NCBI GenBank assembly: GCA_023418315.1 | Contig: JAEZZY010000073.1 | Location: forward strand, 1 to 32,472 | Reading direction: 5' to 3' | Source: Bacteroidota bacterium | GTDB taxonomy: Bacteria > Bacteroidota > Bacteroidia > Chitinophagales > Chitinophagaceae | Length of the DNA stretch: 32,472 bases | Shown: positions 1 to 7,454 of the stretch, piece after piece | Numbering within the stretch: the first letter of the stretch is position 1 | Layout of the letters: each line of letters begins with the position of its first letter | The notes under the pieces: generated by a model | Told to the model about the DNA's origin: nothing | The model's database searches: none | Seen by the model: the letters and a program-made list of their open reading frames with translations, nothing else | Made by a program: the position numbers and the translations under genes

Positions 1-337
1 CTTTCAACTTTTGAATAACTTAGGTCTTTGACAACATGTCGTTGGCTCCAACAAAATGGTAACGAGTTGTGAATTGCTTTCAACTTTTGAATAACTTAGG
101 TCTTTGACAACAAAGATGCTTCGCACCTTTGTATCACTGCCGTTGTGAATTGCTTTCAACTTTTGAATAACTTAGGTCTTTGACAACAACAAATCACAGG
201 TTGGAATGAAGCCGCGGTTGTGAATTGCTTTCAACTTTTGAATAACTTAGGTCTTTGACAACCGAACGCAAAACCTATCCCTCCTTTACCAGTTGTGAAT
301 TGCTTTCAACTTTTGAATAACTTAGGTCTTTGACAAC
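1..337 (+). CRISPR. Type II-C CRISPR array (partial, cut by the window's left edge)
   Basis: Five copies of a 46-nt repeat that starts GTTGTGAATTGC and ends TCTTTGACAAC. The first is truncated by the window edge (1-35); the full copies are at 66-111, 142-187, 217-262 and 292-337 and look identical. The four spacers (36-65, 112-141, 188-216, 263-291) are 30, 30, 29 and 29 nt and all different. The plus-strand orientation is set by the tracrRNA anti-repeat at 7271-7284, which is complementary to the first ~15 nt of the repeat, as expected for crRNAs of the form spacer plus repeat 5' part. Repeat ends GTTGT/ACAAC are complementary. Spacer length of ~30 and a 46-nt repeat fit type II-C arrays of Bacteroidota. 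The array therefore runs toward cas2, convergent with the cas operon; any leader lies left of the window. Confidence 0.98.
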
Positions 338-385
338 CGTTTTGTTCAAAACCCGCAACAGTAAAGGATTTCATGTTGTCATTAC

Positions 386-421
386 AAACAAAAAACCGGA
401 AGATGTTCCGGTTTTTTGTTT
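386..421. terminator. Bidirectional intrinsic terminator between array and cas2
   Basis: A perfect 16-bp inverted repeat (386-401 and 406-421) around a GATG loop. The core stem CCGGAA/TTCCGG is flanked by A and T runs, so a U-tract follows the hairpin on both strands. It lies between the rightward CRISPR array and the leftward cas2 end, and can end both transcripts. Confidence 0.9.
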
Positions 422-443
422 CTGTATTCTTGCTTTTTCTTCC

Positions 444-791
444 CTAAAATAATTCCAACTGCTGCACCGGTTCAGGCGTTTTCACCGACTCTTTTCCTCG
501 AAAAATCTCCATCATCCCAAATTGTTTGTCCGTAATATTCAAAATGCCTACATGCCCTTTGGCAGGCAGCATTTTCTTTACCCGTTTGATATGCACATCT
601 GCATTTTCCCTGCTGCTGCAATGCCGTACATACATGCTGAACTGAAACATCGAAAATCCATCAGCCAGAATATCCTTTCGGAATTTAGCATACACCTTCC
701 GGTCGGTTTTCGTTTCCGTAGGCAGGTCAAACATTACAAGTACCCACATGATACGATAGGCATTTAAACGTGAGAAATCCACAGGCTTCAC
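444..791 (-). CDS. cas2: CRISPR-associated endonuclease Cas2 (type II-C)
   Basis: 115 aa. Cas2 joins Cas1 in the integrase complex that inserts new spacers. The ferredoxin-like first strand MWVLVMFDLPTET (residues 15-27) carries the conserved Asp at residue 22, and the segment SMFQFSMYVRHC follows the usual Cas2 pattern. The C-terminus ends QQLELF, a hydrophobic tail common in type II Cas2. The start is a GTG (789-791), 9 nt after the cas1 stop, the only start close to the family's N-terminus. It is the last gene of the cas operon and ends about 20 nt before the bidirectional terminator. No Csn2 or Cas4 gene is visible, which fits subtype II-C. Confidence 0.96.
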   Translation of the reverse strand: MKPVDFSRLNAYRIMWVLVMFDLPTETKTDRKVYAKFRKDILADGFSMFQFSMYVRHCSSRENADVHIKRVKKMLPAKGHVGILNITDKQFGMMEIFRGKESVKTPEPVQQLELF

Positions 792-800
792 TTTAACCGG

Positions 801-1694
801 TTACAGAACAGGGTAGCGTAATTTTCTTGTTGTTCCTTCAAAGCATTTTGCCAAGCTCGCCGTAGTGCGTTGTACTGCGTTCATCAACGGGCTTTTTTCC
901 CCGTCTATCCACACGTCCATAGCCGGTATGCTCAATAATTGTTGTTTCATCTTTGGTGTCATTTCTAAATACGTTCCATTCATCTCTACAATTTCATACA
1001 CCACCTCATCCACATAAGGGCGATAGGGTTCCATGATGTCATCCGCCAGGCAGTAGGCATTGTACTGATTCTTATGGAAGATGCCGAGCGTAGGCAATAA
1101 ACCGCTTCCCACAAGGCTGCGGGCTACGATGGCACGCAAAATCGCATAGCCATAGTTCAGCAAGTTGTTGGGCGGGTCGCCTTCGCGCGAGCGTTTGAAT
1201 TGTAAAAACTCCGGAAAAATATGTTTCCAGTAATACGTGGCTGCCTGGGCTTCGCAGTTGTCGCTGTCGCCGCTTTTTACCTTGGAGGCAAGGTTTAATA
1301 AGGGTTTATAGGGGAGTTGTTTTTCAGAAAAAAGATTTGCCTGGTTGGTAATCTTTGCCATGATGGTTTGCTGCCAGAGTTGCTTTTGCAGTGGGGCAGA
1401 GGCACTTAACTGATGTTTGAACCGCTGGCTTTGCAAGGTATGCCCATCCAGATTGAGCAACAAGCCTACGGGATGATGCGTGTGATTGCAGGTAATGACC
1501 GCCGTATTATTTTCAAGCAGTTTCGCCAATACCGCCTGTGTGATCGTGATTTGTTGGTTGTCCAAGATCAGCACGCCTATGTCTTCTATAGCAGCGGTTT
1601 TTACTTCGCCGGTTTCCGCAAGCTCTACCACCAATTGTTCGTTTTTGGTTTTGAGATAGGCAGGATTGCCGAAGTATAGGGTGCGTTTGATCAT
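801..1694 (-). CDS. cas1: CRISPR-associated endonuclease Cas1 (type II-C)
   Basis: 297 aa, the usual length for type II Cas1. It is the metal-dependent integrase that, with Cas2, inserts spacers at the array. It opens MIKRTLYFGNPAYL, typical of the II-C branch. The predicted metal ligands are present: Glu148 in NCEAQAATYYW, His207 in LGIFHKNQYN and the acidic cluster Asp218/Asp219/Glu222 in LADDIMEPYRP. The start ATG follows the nucleotidyltransferase stop by 18 nt and has AGGA about 9 nt upstream, inside a 19-bp tandem repeat. Hand-counted G+C in two 60-base samples is 47% and 60%, far above cas9 in the same operon. The reading frame is intact, so spacer acquisition may work. Confidence 0.97.
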   Translation of the reverse strand: MIKRTLYFGNPAYLKTKNEQLVVELAETGEVKTAAIEDIGVLILDNQQITITQAVLAKLLENNTAVITCNHTHHPVGLLLNLDGHTLQSQRFKHQLSASAPLQKQLWQQTIMAKITNQANLFSEKQLPYKPLLNLASKVKSGDSDNCEAQAATYYWKHIFPEFLQFKRSREGDPPNNLLNYGYAILRAIVARSLVGSGLLPTLGIFHKNQYNAYCLADDIMEPYRPYVDEVVYEIVEMNGTYLEMTPKMKQQLLSIPAMDVWIDGEKSPLMNAVQRTTASLAKCFEGTTRKLRYPVL

Positions 1695-1696
1695 GG

Positions 1697-1734
1697 TTTA
1701 TTTTTCCTATACTTATTTATTTTTCCTGTACTTA
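1697..1734. repeat. 19-bp tandem duplication over the nucleotidyltransferase stop and cas1 ribosome-binding region
   Basis: Two adjacent 19-bp units, TTTATTTTTCCTATACTTA (1697-1715) and TTTATTTTTCCTGTACTTA (1716-1734), differ at one base. Read leftward, each unit contains AGGAAAAATAAA. The unit nearest cas1 supplies its ribosome-binding region; the other encodes the last residues of the nucleotidyltransferase (KYRKNK). Confidence 0.9.
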
Positions 1735-2192
1735 TTTATTCTTTGTAATTCTTCCACATCCGCTTTGTCTTTTAATCGATCAGACGTGATTTTGGACAAT
1801 ATCAATTGATTATAATGGATAACGGGAATGTAAGCCTCACCTATCTTTAGGTGTTCTGCTTGTTCATAGGCTTCATCAAAATTAACATTACTCACTATAG
1901 TCAAGAACTCAATGGTTCTCGGCGCAGTTCCTGTGGAGAATAGCTGCTGTGGCGCAGTAAAATCTAATTTTTTAAATTCAGCAATACCTTCCTCCTCAAT
2001 ACCAAAATCCCGAAATGCGTTTGCCAGTTTTAGTTGGTTGTCTGTTCCGGTATCAATCCATATATCCATATCGTTAGTGGTACGGGCATAACCGTGATAG
2101 ATAACCGCGTAACCGCCGATGAGCATAAATCTCACGTCGTTGGCCTTTAAGGCAAAAAGCATTTGTCTATGTTCTTCAATGAAAATGTCCAT
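1713..2192 (-). CDS. MNT-type nucleotidyltransferase embedded in the cas operon
   Basis: 159 aa. A minimal nucleotidyltransferase of the DNA polymerase beta superfamily: residues 25-43 read IGGYAVIYHGYARTTNDMD, giving the GG motif (Gly26-Gly27) and the metal-binding DxD (Asp41, Asp43). Glu95 in RTIEFLT could be the third carboxylate. The C-terminal helix LILSKITSDRLKDKADVEEL resembles stand-alone nucleotidyltransferases of Bacteroidota often grouped with AbiEii/MNT antitoxins. It starts 5 nt after the cas9 stop and ends 18 nt before cas1, so it is almost certainly cotranscribed. No HEPN or other toxin partner is visible beside it. Family members transfer nucleotides to proteins or RNA; the substrate here is unknown. 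Any part in CRISPR function is inference from position. Sampled G+C (42-47%) is closer to cas1 than to cas9. Confidence 0.88.
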   Translation of the reverse strand: MDIFIEEHRQMLFALKANDVRFMLIGGYAVIYHGYARTTNDMDIWIDTGTDNQLKLANAFRDFGIEEEGIAEFKKLDFTAPQQLFSTGTAPRTIEFLTIVSNVNFDEAYEQAEHLKIGEAYIPVIHYNQLILSKITSDRLKDKADVEELQRINKYRKNK

Positions 2193-2197
2193 GCCTG

Positions 2198-5100
2198 TTA
2201 CTTGAATTTTATGGTTTTATCCATTGGTTTTCCTAACTCATCTGCATGAATTTTCTTCACCATGTCAGTAACGTTTTTCAAATGTTCTTCCGGTGATAAA
2301 GCAGCGAGGTTACGGGCGGTCGCTTCATTCATATCCTCAAAAGAGCTGAACGATTTTATGGAGCCTGATTTTTTCGTATAAGCGACTTCGGGTTCGGAAA
2401 CGATATGTATTTCTTTATTGTTTTTTTTTTCTGTAATGATGCCTAATCTGTTTATTTTGAGTTTGATGCAAACATCTTTAATCATACTTCCTGAGTCTTC
2501 TCTTGTTAGTTTTCCTTTAGAATTTGGTAAAAATTCCACCTTCCCGTCCCAAGCTCTGGCAGATTTATTACTTGAACCCATCTCTACTTCGTCAATTATA
2601 GAAGAGGATATTCTATAAGGAACAAACAAGCATTTTCCTTGTGTTGTATCAGTCATTTTGTAAATTCTTTCTGAAATGTGACGTTGGTTATTCCAATCAA
2701 TTGCACTTTCAATTTTTATACCACTTACAATTTTTTCTCGTTCTTCTTTCGTTGGTACATACACCAAATCGCCCGGTGATAAAATAATTATATCAAAACC
2801 TTCTTTGTCTTCTGCAATCGGATTTCCTTTCACGATTTTTTCTATGGCTTTGTGAGTAGCAATAGATTCAAAGCCGCTTCGCTCTTTTGTTATCTGATTT
2901 TCATACATTACAAAATAAACATTGCTACCTGCATCCACTTCAACATACTGTTTCCCGAACTTACTTGACTCATCTTTCTTCTCATAAATTGTTACTTTGG
3001 TAATTGGTCGTCCTGCTCTTTTAGCAAGAATTTCTAATCCTTCGGAAGAAAATGCTTTTGCAAGGTCGATATTCCCTTTTTCATCTTTAAATTCATCTAA
3101 GTCTATATGTTCGTGTAACAACTTACCCAAAATAGATTTGCCAACTTTTGTGTATGGTATCTTATCAATCTTTTTATGGTCAAAAGTTTTATCAAGCGTT
3201 ACTCTTTTAGCAGCATATTCTTCAAAGGTCGCTACTTGAATATTTTTGTATTCCTTTCCCGAAAAATCTTTCAGAGGATTTTTCTTTAAATGCTTTTTAA
3301 TCTCTTTTAAAAGCTCATTTTTATCTTGTATAGAAATTCCAATCCTGTCAATCAAATCTTTAATGATTTTTCGTGCTTCTTGGTCGTAAACATAAGAAGC
3401 TAATTTCATTTCAGGTTTGTTTTGAACCAGCATTCGGTCTATTTGGATTTCTATTGCTTTCGCAATATTCTTCTCTTCGTATATCTCTTTCAAGTAAATA
3501 ATTCCCTGTGGTTCTTTAAACATTGATTTGCGAACAGACATCCATTTCGGGTTTGCTTTTTGTTCTTTAAATGCTTTGACTACTTTTCCATTTTCTATTT
3601 TTAAATAAGCAGTTCTGTTTTTAGGTTGAGAAATGATTTTGTTGCTTGTTTTAAAACTCACAACTAACTCTTCTAACTTGTCTTTTGCATCTTTAGTAAA
3701 GTCTTTCCAAGGTTTTTTAAAATCTCTGATTTTACCTTTTACCAATGATTGTTTGTATTTTTTAATTTCTTCATCGGTGTCGGCAGCGTTTAACGTATTT
3801 AAGTAACGAATGTGTTCGCGTGTAGTTGCTGCAATAATGAGTGCATCTAATGCGTGATGACGATGGTCAATACGCTTGGTGTCTAATTTGGGATTTTCTT
3901 TTACGTTTAAATGAATTACAGGATTTCCGTGTTCGTCTTTATCGTGAATAATGTATTCTCCTTTTTTGTTTGTAATTTCTTCTAAACGTTCAAAGCGAGG
4001 TAAAATAATTTCTTTCCAAATTTTGTTTAATCCCCAATTATTTTTGAGTTCGGAAGTAATGCTACCACCTGTAAAAATAATTCCGTTTTCACTTTTAGCA
4101 ACAGGTGCAAGTAGTTCAGAAAGTTTTCTGCCTATGTAGCGCGTGTCGTTTAACTGACGTTCAACAAAATCATCAGGCGGTTCTGTTGCTAATAAATTTT
4201 TTCGTTTCCCTTTTTGAAATTTAAAGGTGTCATTAACTAAACTTTCGTAAGCACTTTCTCCAAGTATGAAATATTTTTTGCCATTTATTTCATATTCCTT
4301 TCCGTCTTTTCCGCCAAATTCGGCAATGAAGTTTCTTGCAAGTAAACTTCCTTTAAATGGCTTAGGATTAATTGCTGCTTCTGAAATAACCAAGTTATTG
4401 AAGCTATCGTTCTTCATTTTAGAACGCGGAATAACGTGTTCAATTTGATATTGTGTTTCGTCAAACAATTTGCTCAATGGGATAATTTTACCTGTATATG
4501 GCGAACGGCAATTTTGGCTTAGCCAAAGAACATATTTTTTTATTTGTTGGTCTGTCGGTATTTCTTCGTCTTTTACTTTTTTCACCCAGTCAATTTCTGA
4601 TTGTTTTGATAAACTTCTCCAAATCCTGAATTTGTCAATATCAACAGGGCTTTCGGGGTTGGGTCTTACTTCAAACGTTGCGTTTTCTTTTGTATCATCA
4701 TCAACATATTGTTCAAAGCCGTTCATCAATTCATAAAGCAATTTTTTGATTCGTTGTTTTTCTTCAAAGTTTCCTTTCTGACTATCGGCAATCCTTTTTC
4801 TTTCATCTGCATTTTTCTTTAATTCTCTTCCTAACTCGATATGTATTTCATCTATGTAGCCATATTTTTTCCAAACATCACGCACCAAAAACATTGTTTC
4901 TCTTACAACCTGTTCTACAATGGGATTTCGTAAACTGTTGTTCGGAATTTCTTTTTGTATGTACTTGCTAAATTCTTCAACATTTTTTATTTCTACATTT
5001 TCTTTCTCCGAATGGATGCCATATACTACATATCCTGCAAGCCAAGTTGGCAAACCATTAAAATGAGATATTTCGCTGAATGTTTTATTGTTTTCTTTTT

Positions 5101-7243
5101 CCCATTTTTGAATTTTTTTACGAGTATCGTTGTCTATATTCTCGTCAAATTCGGCTGTAACTAACTTTTCTATTCTTGCTTTCAAGCTATCAGTAATTGC
5201 CCCCTCATTCCAATATTTCCCGCAACGCATTACGGGTAATAATTTTTTAATGGCACATGCAGAATAAGAACCGTATTCTTTTTTCAGTTCAGGAAGTTTG
5301 CTAAACGCTTCTATCACCAGTTGTCTGTTTTCTGTATCGGGCAACAATTTGATAAGAGCGGTTGTAATTCCTTTTTTAGATTTTTCTTCGTCTGATGAAC
5401 TGATAGAGTAATCAATGTGCCACAGTTTAAACAGCATTTCAGCGTTATTTAAAACAGCATTTCCGTCATAATTTGCTTTACTGAAAACAGAACGATAGCG
5501 AGATAATGTTTCATTTCCTTTCAAAGAATCTCTCTTTACAAAAAGATTGACCCTGTGTGAATGTTCCCCATCTTTTTTACTTGAAATTACAATGTCATTT
5601 TGTTCGTTATTCTCTTTTACCAGAGTTAAAATATCTTTCTCAGAAACAGATGTTTTAGAATTGAATAAATCAAACAGTTTTTCTTTTACAATATCATTTA
5701 TGTAAAGAGCGGAAACATCAATATCCAATTTTGTTTTGCCATCAATCTTTTCTTCTCGTTTCAGAATTTTGATATTGTGTATATCCTGCCAAATACGGAA
5801 CTCTTGAAACAAAGGCGATGAGCGTGGAATACATTTTAGTCCATACATTTCTCCATCAATTCCCTTTCTTTTTTCATAACGACATTCATTTATTGAATTT
5901 TTCTGTGATTTTAATTCGCGTTGATAGTAAATAATGTCATTGCTTATAATGTATAACAAGTCATTGTTTTGAAATTCTTTCAACTTCGGCATATTGTATT
6001 TAGACTGAGTAGGGTAAAGAATTTCTGCAAGTTTGGTTAAAGCCGCTTTATCGGAATTTAGTTTGTTAAGTTCAGGATTCAATTCACATTGCTTTTTCCA
6101 AATAGCTTCTAATTCATTTTGATAACGCCATCTGTAAACAGGATATTGTCGGATTTTGTAATTGCGGTTTTCTTTGTAGGCTTTTTTCAATTCATCAAAA
6201 AAATATTCTCCCGGGTGTTGGTTGTTTTCTTGTATTTTTTCGCTCAATGCAGTTGTGCACAACGCCCAATCCGTTTCTTTTGGCATTTGTGGCTTGTTTT
6301 GAGTGTGTTTTCCGCTTTTATCAACTTTTTGAATAACCAAAAATGTAAATTCTTTCCTCTCAATTTTCTCACCTTTGTCGTTTACCTCTTTTGCCCAATC
6401 AGGCTCTTTTTTTCGAGATTCTTCCCAAGTTTGCATTCGTGGATCTTCTGCCTCTATTGTGTAGATGTTAGAAACAACATTTCCTTTTTTGTCTTTCTTT
6501 TCTTCTTTAAATGTTACCGATTTAATTTTTGTGATAACCACAAACTGAGTTTCAATTCCGCTTTCACCTAAATCATTATTGTCTTTACGTTTAATAAATT
6601 CTTCGTAAGGTAAAACATTGGTATCTTTTAAATCTTTTCTACTACTTTTAAAACCTCTGCGTTGGTTAAGCATATAAATAATACGAGCCAATTCAGGAAT
6701 TGTAATTTGTTTTTCAAGTGCCTTTTTGCGCAGATAGTACACAATCCAGTCTTCGGGTAAGAGAAAATCTACTTCTTTGTTTTTTCTTTTTTCTTTTCGT
6801 TTTTTACCTTCAATCCCCAATGCTTTTTTAAACTCAGTAATAGTTTCTTCGGAGAAGGGCAAATAATCACTAATCTTTAAAGAATAGCCGTTTTCATTGA
6901 TATTTCGTTTGAATTTGCGTGAGTCATCAACTGGAAAATTTTCATCAATCCATTTTAGCTCTTTATACACTTTTATCAGTCGTGTTCTGCGAAGTTTGTA
7001 TCTGTGTTTTAGTCTTCTTGAACCGCGTTTTCCCCGCCTAAATGCTGCCTTTGTTTCGGCTTGCGAGCCACTTTTAAATTTTTGCAAATAATCACCGTCT
7101 GTTGGAATAATCCTGCTTGCCAGTAGCACAATATTTCCGTCTTTCCCATAATCCTCAAATTTATCAGGCAAATTAATTAAGGCTGCACCAATTGAATTTG
7201 TGCCGATGTCTAATCCTAATACTTTTTTCATTTTATTATCCAT
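2198..7243 (-). CDS. cas9: CRISPR-associated endonuclease Cas9 (type II-C, very large)
   Basis: 1681 aa RNA-guided DNA endonuclease. RuvC-I is LGLDIGTNSIG with Asp12; an Arg-rich bridge helix spans about 66-95; RuvC-II is IHIELGRE with Glu803; HNH is IEHVIPRS with His936, Asn950 and Asn959 at the SpCas9 H840/N854/N863 spacing; RuvC-III is HHALDALIIA with His1130 and Asp1133. All catalytic residues are present, so cleavage should be intact. About 550 residues follow RuvC-III (382 in SpCas9), so the excess length is mainly in the C-terminal WED/PAM-interacting region. Start at Met1 (7243) is chosen; Met5 is possible. Two 60-base samples count 22% and 32% G+C, well below its neighbours. A run of ten A (coding strand) sits near residue 1605. 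First gene of the operon. Confidence 0.98.
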   Translation of the reverse strand: MDNKMKKVLGLDIGTNSIGAALINLPDKFEDYGKDGNIVLLASRIIPTDGDYLQKFKSGSQAETKAAFRRGKRGSRRLKHRYKLRRTRLIKVYKELKWIDENFPVDDSRKFKRNINENGYSLKISDYLPFSEETITEFKKALGIEGKKRKEKRKNKEVDFLLPEDWIVYYLRKKALEKQITIPELARIIYMLNQRRGFKSSRKDLKDTNVLPYEEFIKRKDNNDLGESGIETQFVVITKIKSVTFKEEKKDKKGNVVSNIYTIEAEDPRMQTWEESRKKEPDWAKEVNDKGEKIERKEFTFLVIQKVDKSGKHTQNKPQMPKETDWALCTTALSEKIQENNQHPGEYFFDELKKAYKENRNYKIRQYPVYRWRYQNELEAIWKKQCELNPELNKLNSDKAALTKLAEILYPTQSKYNMPKLKEFQNNDLLYIISNDIIYYQRELKSQKNSINECRYEKRKGIDGEMYGLKCIPRSSPLFQEFRIWQDIHNIKILKREEKIDGKTKLDIDVSALYINDIVKEKLFDLFNSKTSVSEKDILTLVKENNEQNDIVISSKKDGEHSHRVNLFVKRDSLKGNETLSRYRSVFSKANYDGNAVLNNAEMLFKLWHIDYSISSSDEEKSKKGITTALIKLLPDTENRQLVIEAFSKLPELKKEYGSYSACAIKKLLPVMRCGKYWNEGAITDSLKARIEKLVTAEFDENIDNDTRKKIQKWEKENNKTFSEISHFNGLPTWLAGYVVYGIHSEKENVEIKNVEEFSKYIQKEIPNNSLRNPIVEQVVRETMFLVRDVWKKYGYIDEIHIELGRELKKNADERKRIADSQKGNFEEKQRIKKLLYELMNGFEQYVDDDTKENATFEVRPNPESPVDIDKFRIWRSLSKQSEIDWVKKVKDEEIPTDQQIKKYVLWLSQNCRSPYTGKIIPLSKLFDETQYQIEHVIPRSKMKNDSFNNLVISEAAINPKPFKGSLLARNFIAEFGGKDGKEYEINGKKYFILGESAYESLVNDTFKFQKGKRKNLLATEPPDDFVERQLNDTRYIGRKLSELLAPVAKSENGIIFTGGSITSELKNNWGLNKIWKEIILPRFERLEEITNKKGEYIIHDKDEHGNPVIHLNVKENPKLDTKRIDHRHHALDALIIAATTREHIRYLNTLNAADTDEEIKKYKQSLVKGKIRDFKKPWKDFTKDAKDKLEELVVSFKTSNKIISQPKNRTAYLKIENGKVVKAFKEQKANPKWMSVRKSMFKEPQGIIYLKEIYEEKNIAKAIEIQIDRMLVQNKPEMKLASYVYDQEARKIIKDLIDRIGISIQDKNELLKEIKKHLKKNPLKDFSGKEYKNIQVATFEEYAAKRVTLDKTFDHKKIDKIPYTKVGKSILGKLLHEHIDLDEFKDEKGNIDLAKAFSSEGLEILAKRAGRPITKVTIYEKKDESSKFGKQYVEVDAGSNVYFVMYENQITKERSGFESIATHKAIEKIVKGNPIAEDKEGFDIIILSPGDLVYVPTKEEREKIVSGIKIESAIDWNNQRHISERIYKMTDTTQGKCLFVPYRISSSIIDEVEMGSSNKSARAWDGKVEFLPNSKGKLTREDSGSMIKDVCIKLKINRLGIITEKKNNKEIHIVSEPEVAYTKKSGSIKSFSSFEDMNEATARNLAALSPEEHLKNVTDMVKKIHADELGKPMDKTIKFK

Positions 7244-7258
7244 TTAAAATTTATTTTT

Positions 7259-7266
7259 TACATTTG
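7259..7266 (+). promoter_or_regulatory. tracrRNA promoter, -7 element
   Basis: TACATTTG matches the Bacteroidota -7 consensus TAnnTTTG exactly. A start about 5-7 nt downstream would fall at the first base of the anti-repeat (about 7271). No clear TTG -33 element is seen. The box lies 16 nt upstream of the cas9 start codon, on the opposite strand. Confidence 0.65.
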
Positions 7267-7270
7267 TCCT

Positions 7271-7361
7271 GAAGCAATTCACAATAAGGATTTTATTCCG
7301 TAGTGAGGCTTGCCTCAATAAGTTTTTGCCCTTGTACTTAACAGGGGCTCTTTTATTTTTT
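7271..7361 (+). ncRNA. tracrRNA for the type II-C system
   Basis: The RNA pairs with crRNA repeats and is needed for RNase III processing and Cas9 loading. The anti-repeat GAAGCAATTCACAA (7271-7284) complements repeat nucleotides 2-15/16 with one base missing in an A run. It is followed by TAAGG (the anti-repeat/nexus junction also found in Neisseria tracrRNA), ATTCCGTAGTGA (7295-7306), a short hairpin TGAGG/CCTCA (7304-7317) and a strong terminator hairpin (7328-7348) with a U tract. Transcription is rightward, divergent from cas9, from the TACATTTG box. If the first terminator is read through, a longer form would run to about 7434, ending at a second hairpin. Confidence 0.88.
7328..7361 (+). 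terminator. First tracrRNA terminator
   Basis: GCCCTTGT (7328-7335) pairs with ACAGGGGC (7341-7348) over 8 bp including one G-T pair, loop ACTTA, followed by TCTTTTATTTTTT. A typical intrinsic terminator in the tracrRNA direction. Confidence 0.85.
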
Positions 7362-7389
7362 ACAACCACCATTATCACACATCCCATTT

Positions 7390-7434
7390 ATTCCGTTGTG
7401 AAAACATTTAAAGCGGCGCAAGTCGCTTTTTTCT
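7390..7434 (+). terminator. Second tracrRNA-type tail and terminator
   Basis: ATTCCGTTGTGA (7390-7401) nearly repeats the element at 7295-7306. It is followed by AAGCGGC (7411-7417), a GCAA tetraloop and GTCGCTT (7422-7428): a 7-bp stem with one G-T pair, then a T tract. This resembles the tail expected of Bacteroidota II-C tracrRNAs and may end a longer isoform. Confidence 0.75.
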
Positions 7435-7454
7435 TTTCCTCCCTTTCACCGCAT

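Noticed and set aside
375..390. GTTGTCATTACAAACA after the last repeat as a decayed terminal repeat
   Set aside because: Only the first five bases match the repeat and it lies 37 nt after the last one, not ~30. It also runs into the terminator hairpin.
1713..2192. Nucleotidyltransferase as the antitoxin of a HEPN-MNT pair
   Set aside because: No HEPN-type or other small toxin gene is next to it; both neighbours are cas genes.
6119..6571. 150-residue plus-strand frame opposite cas9
   Set aside because: It is very rich in Phe and Cys, as expected from the complement of Lys/Glu-rich cas9 codons. No start signal or family pattern.
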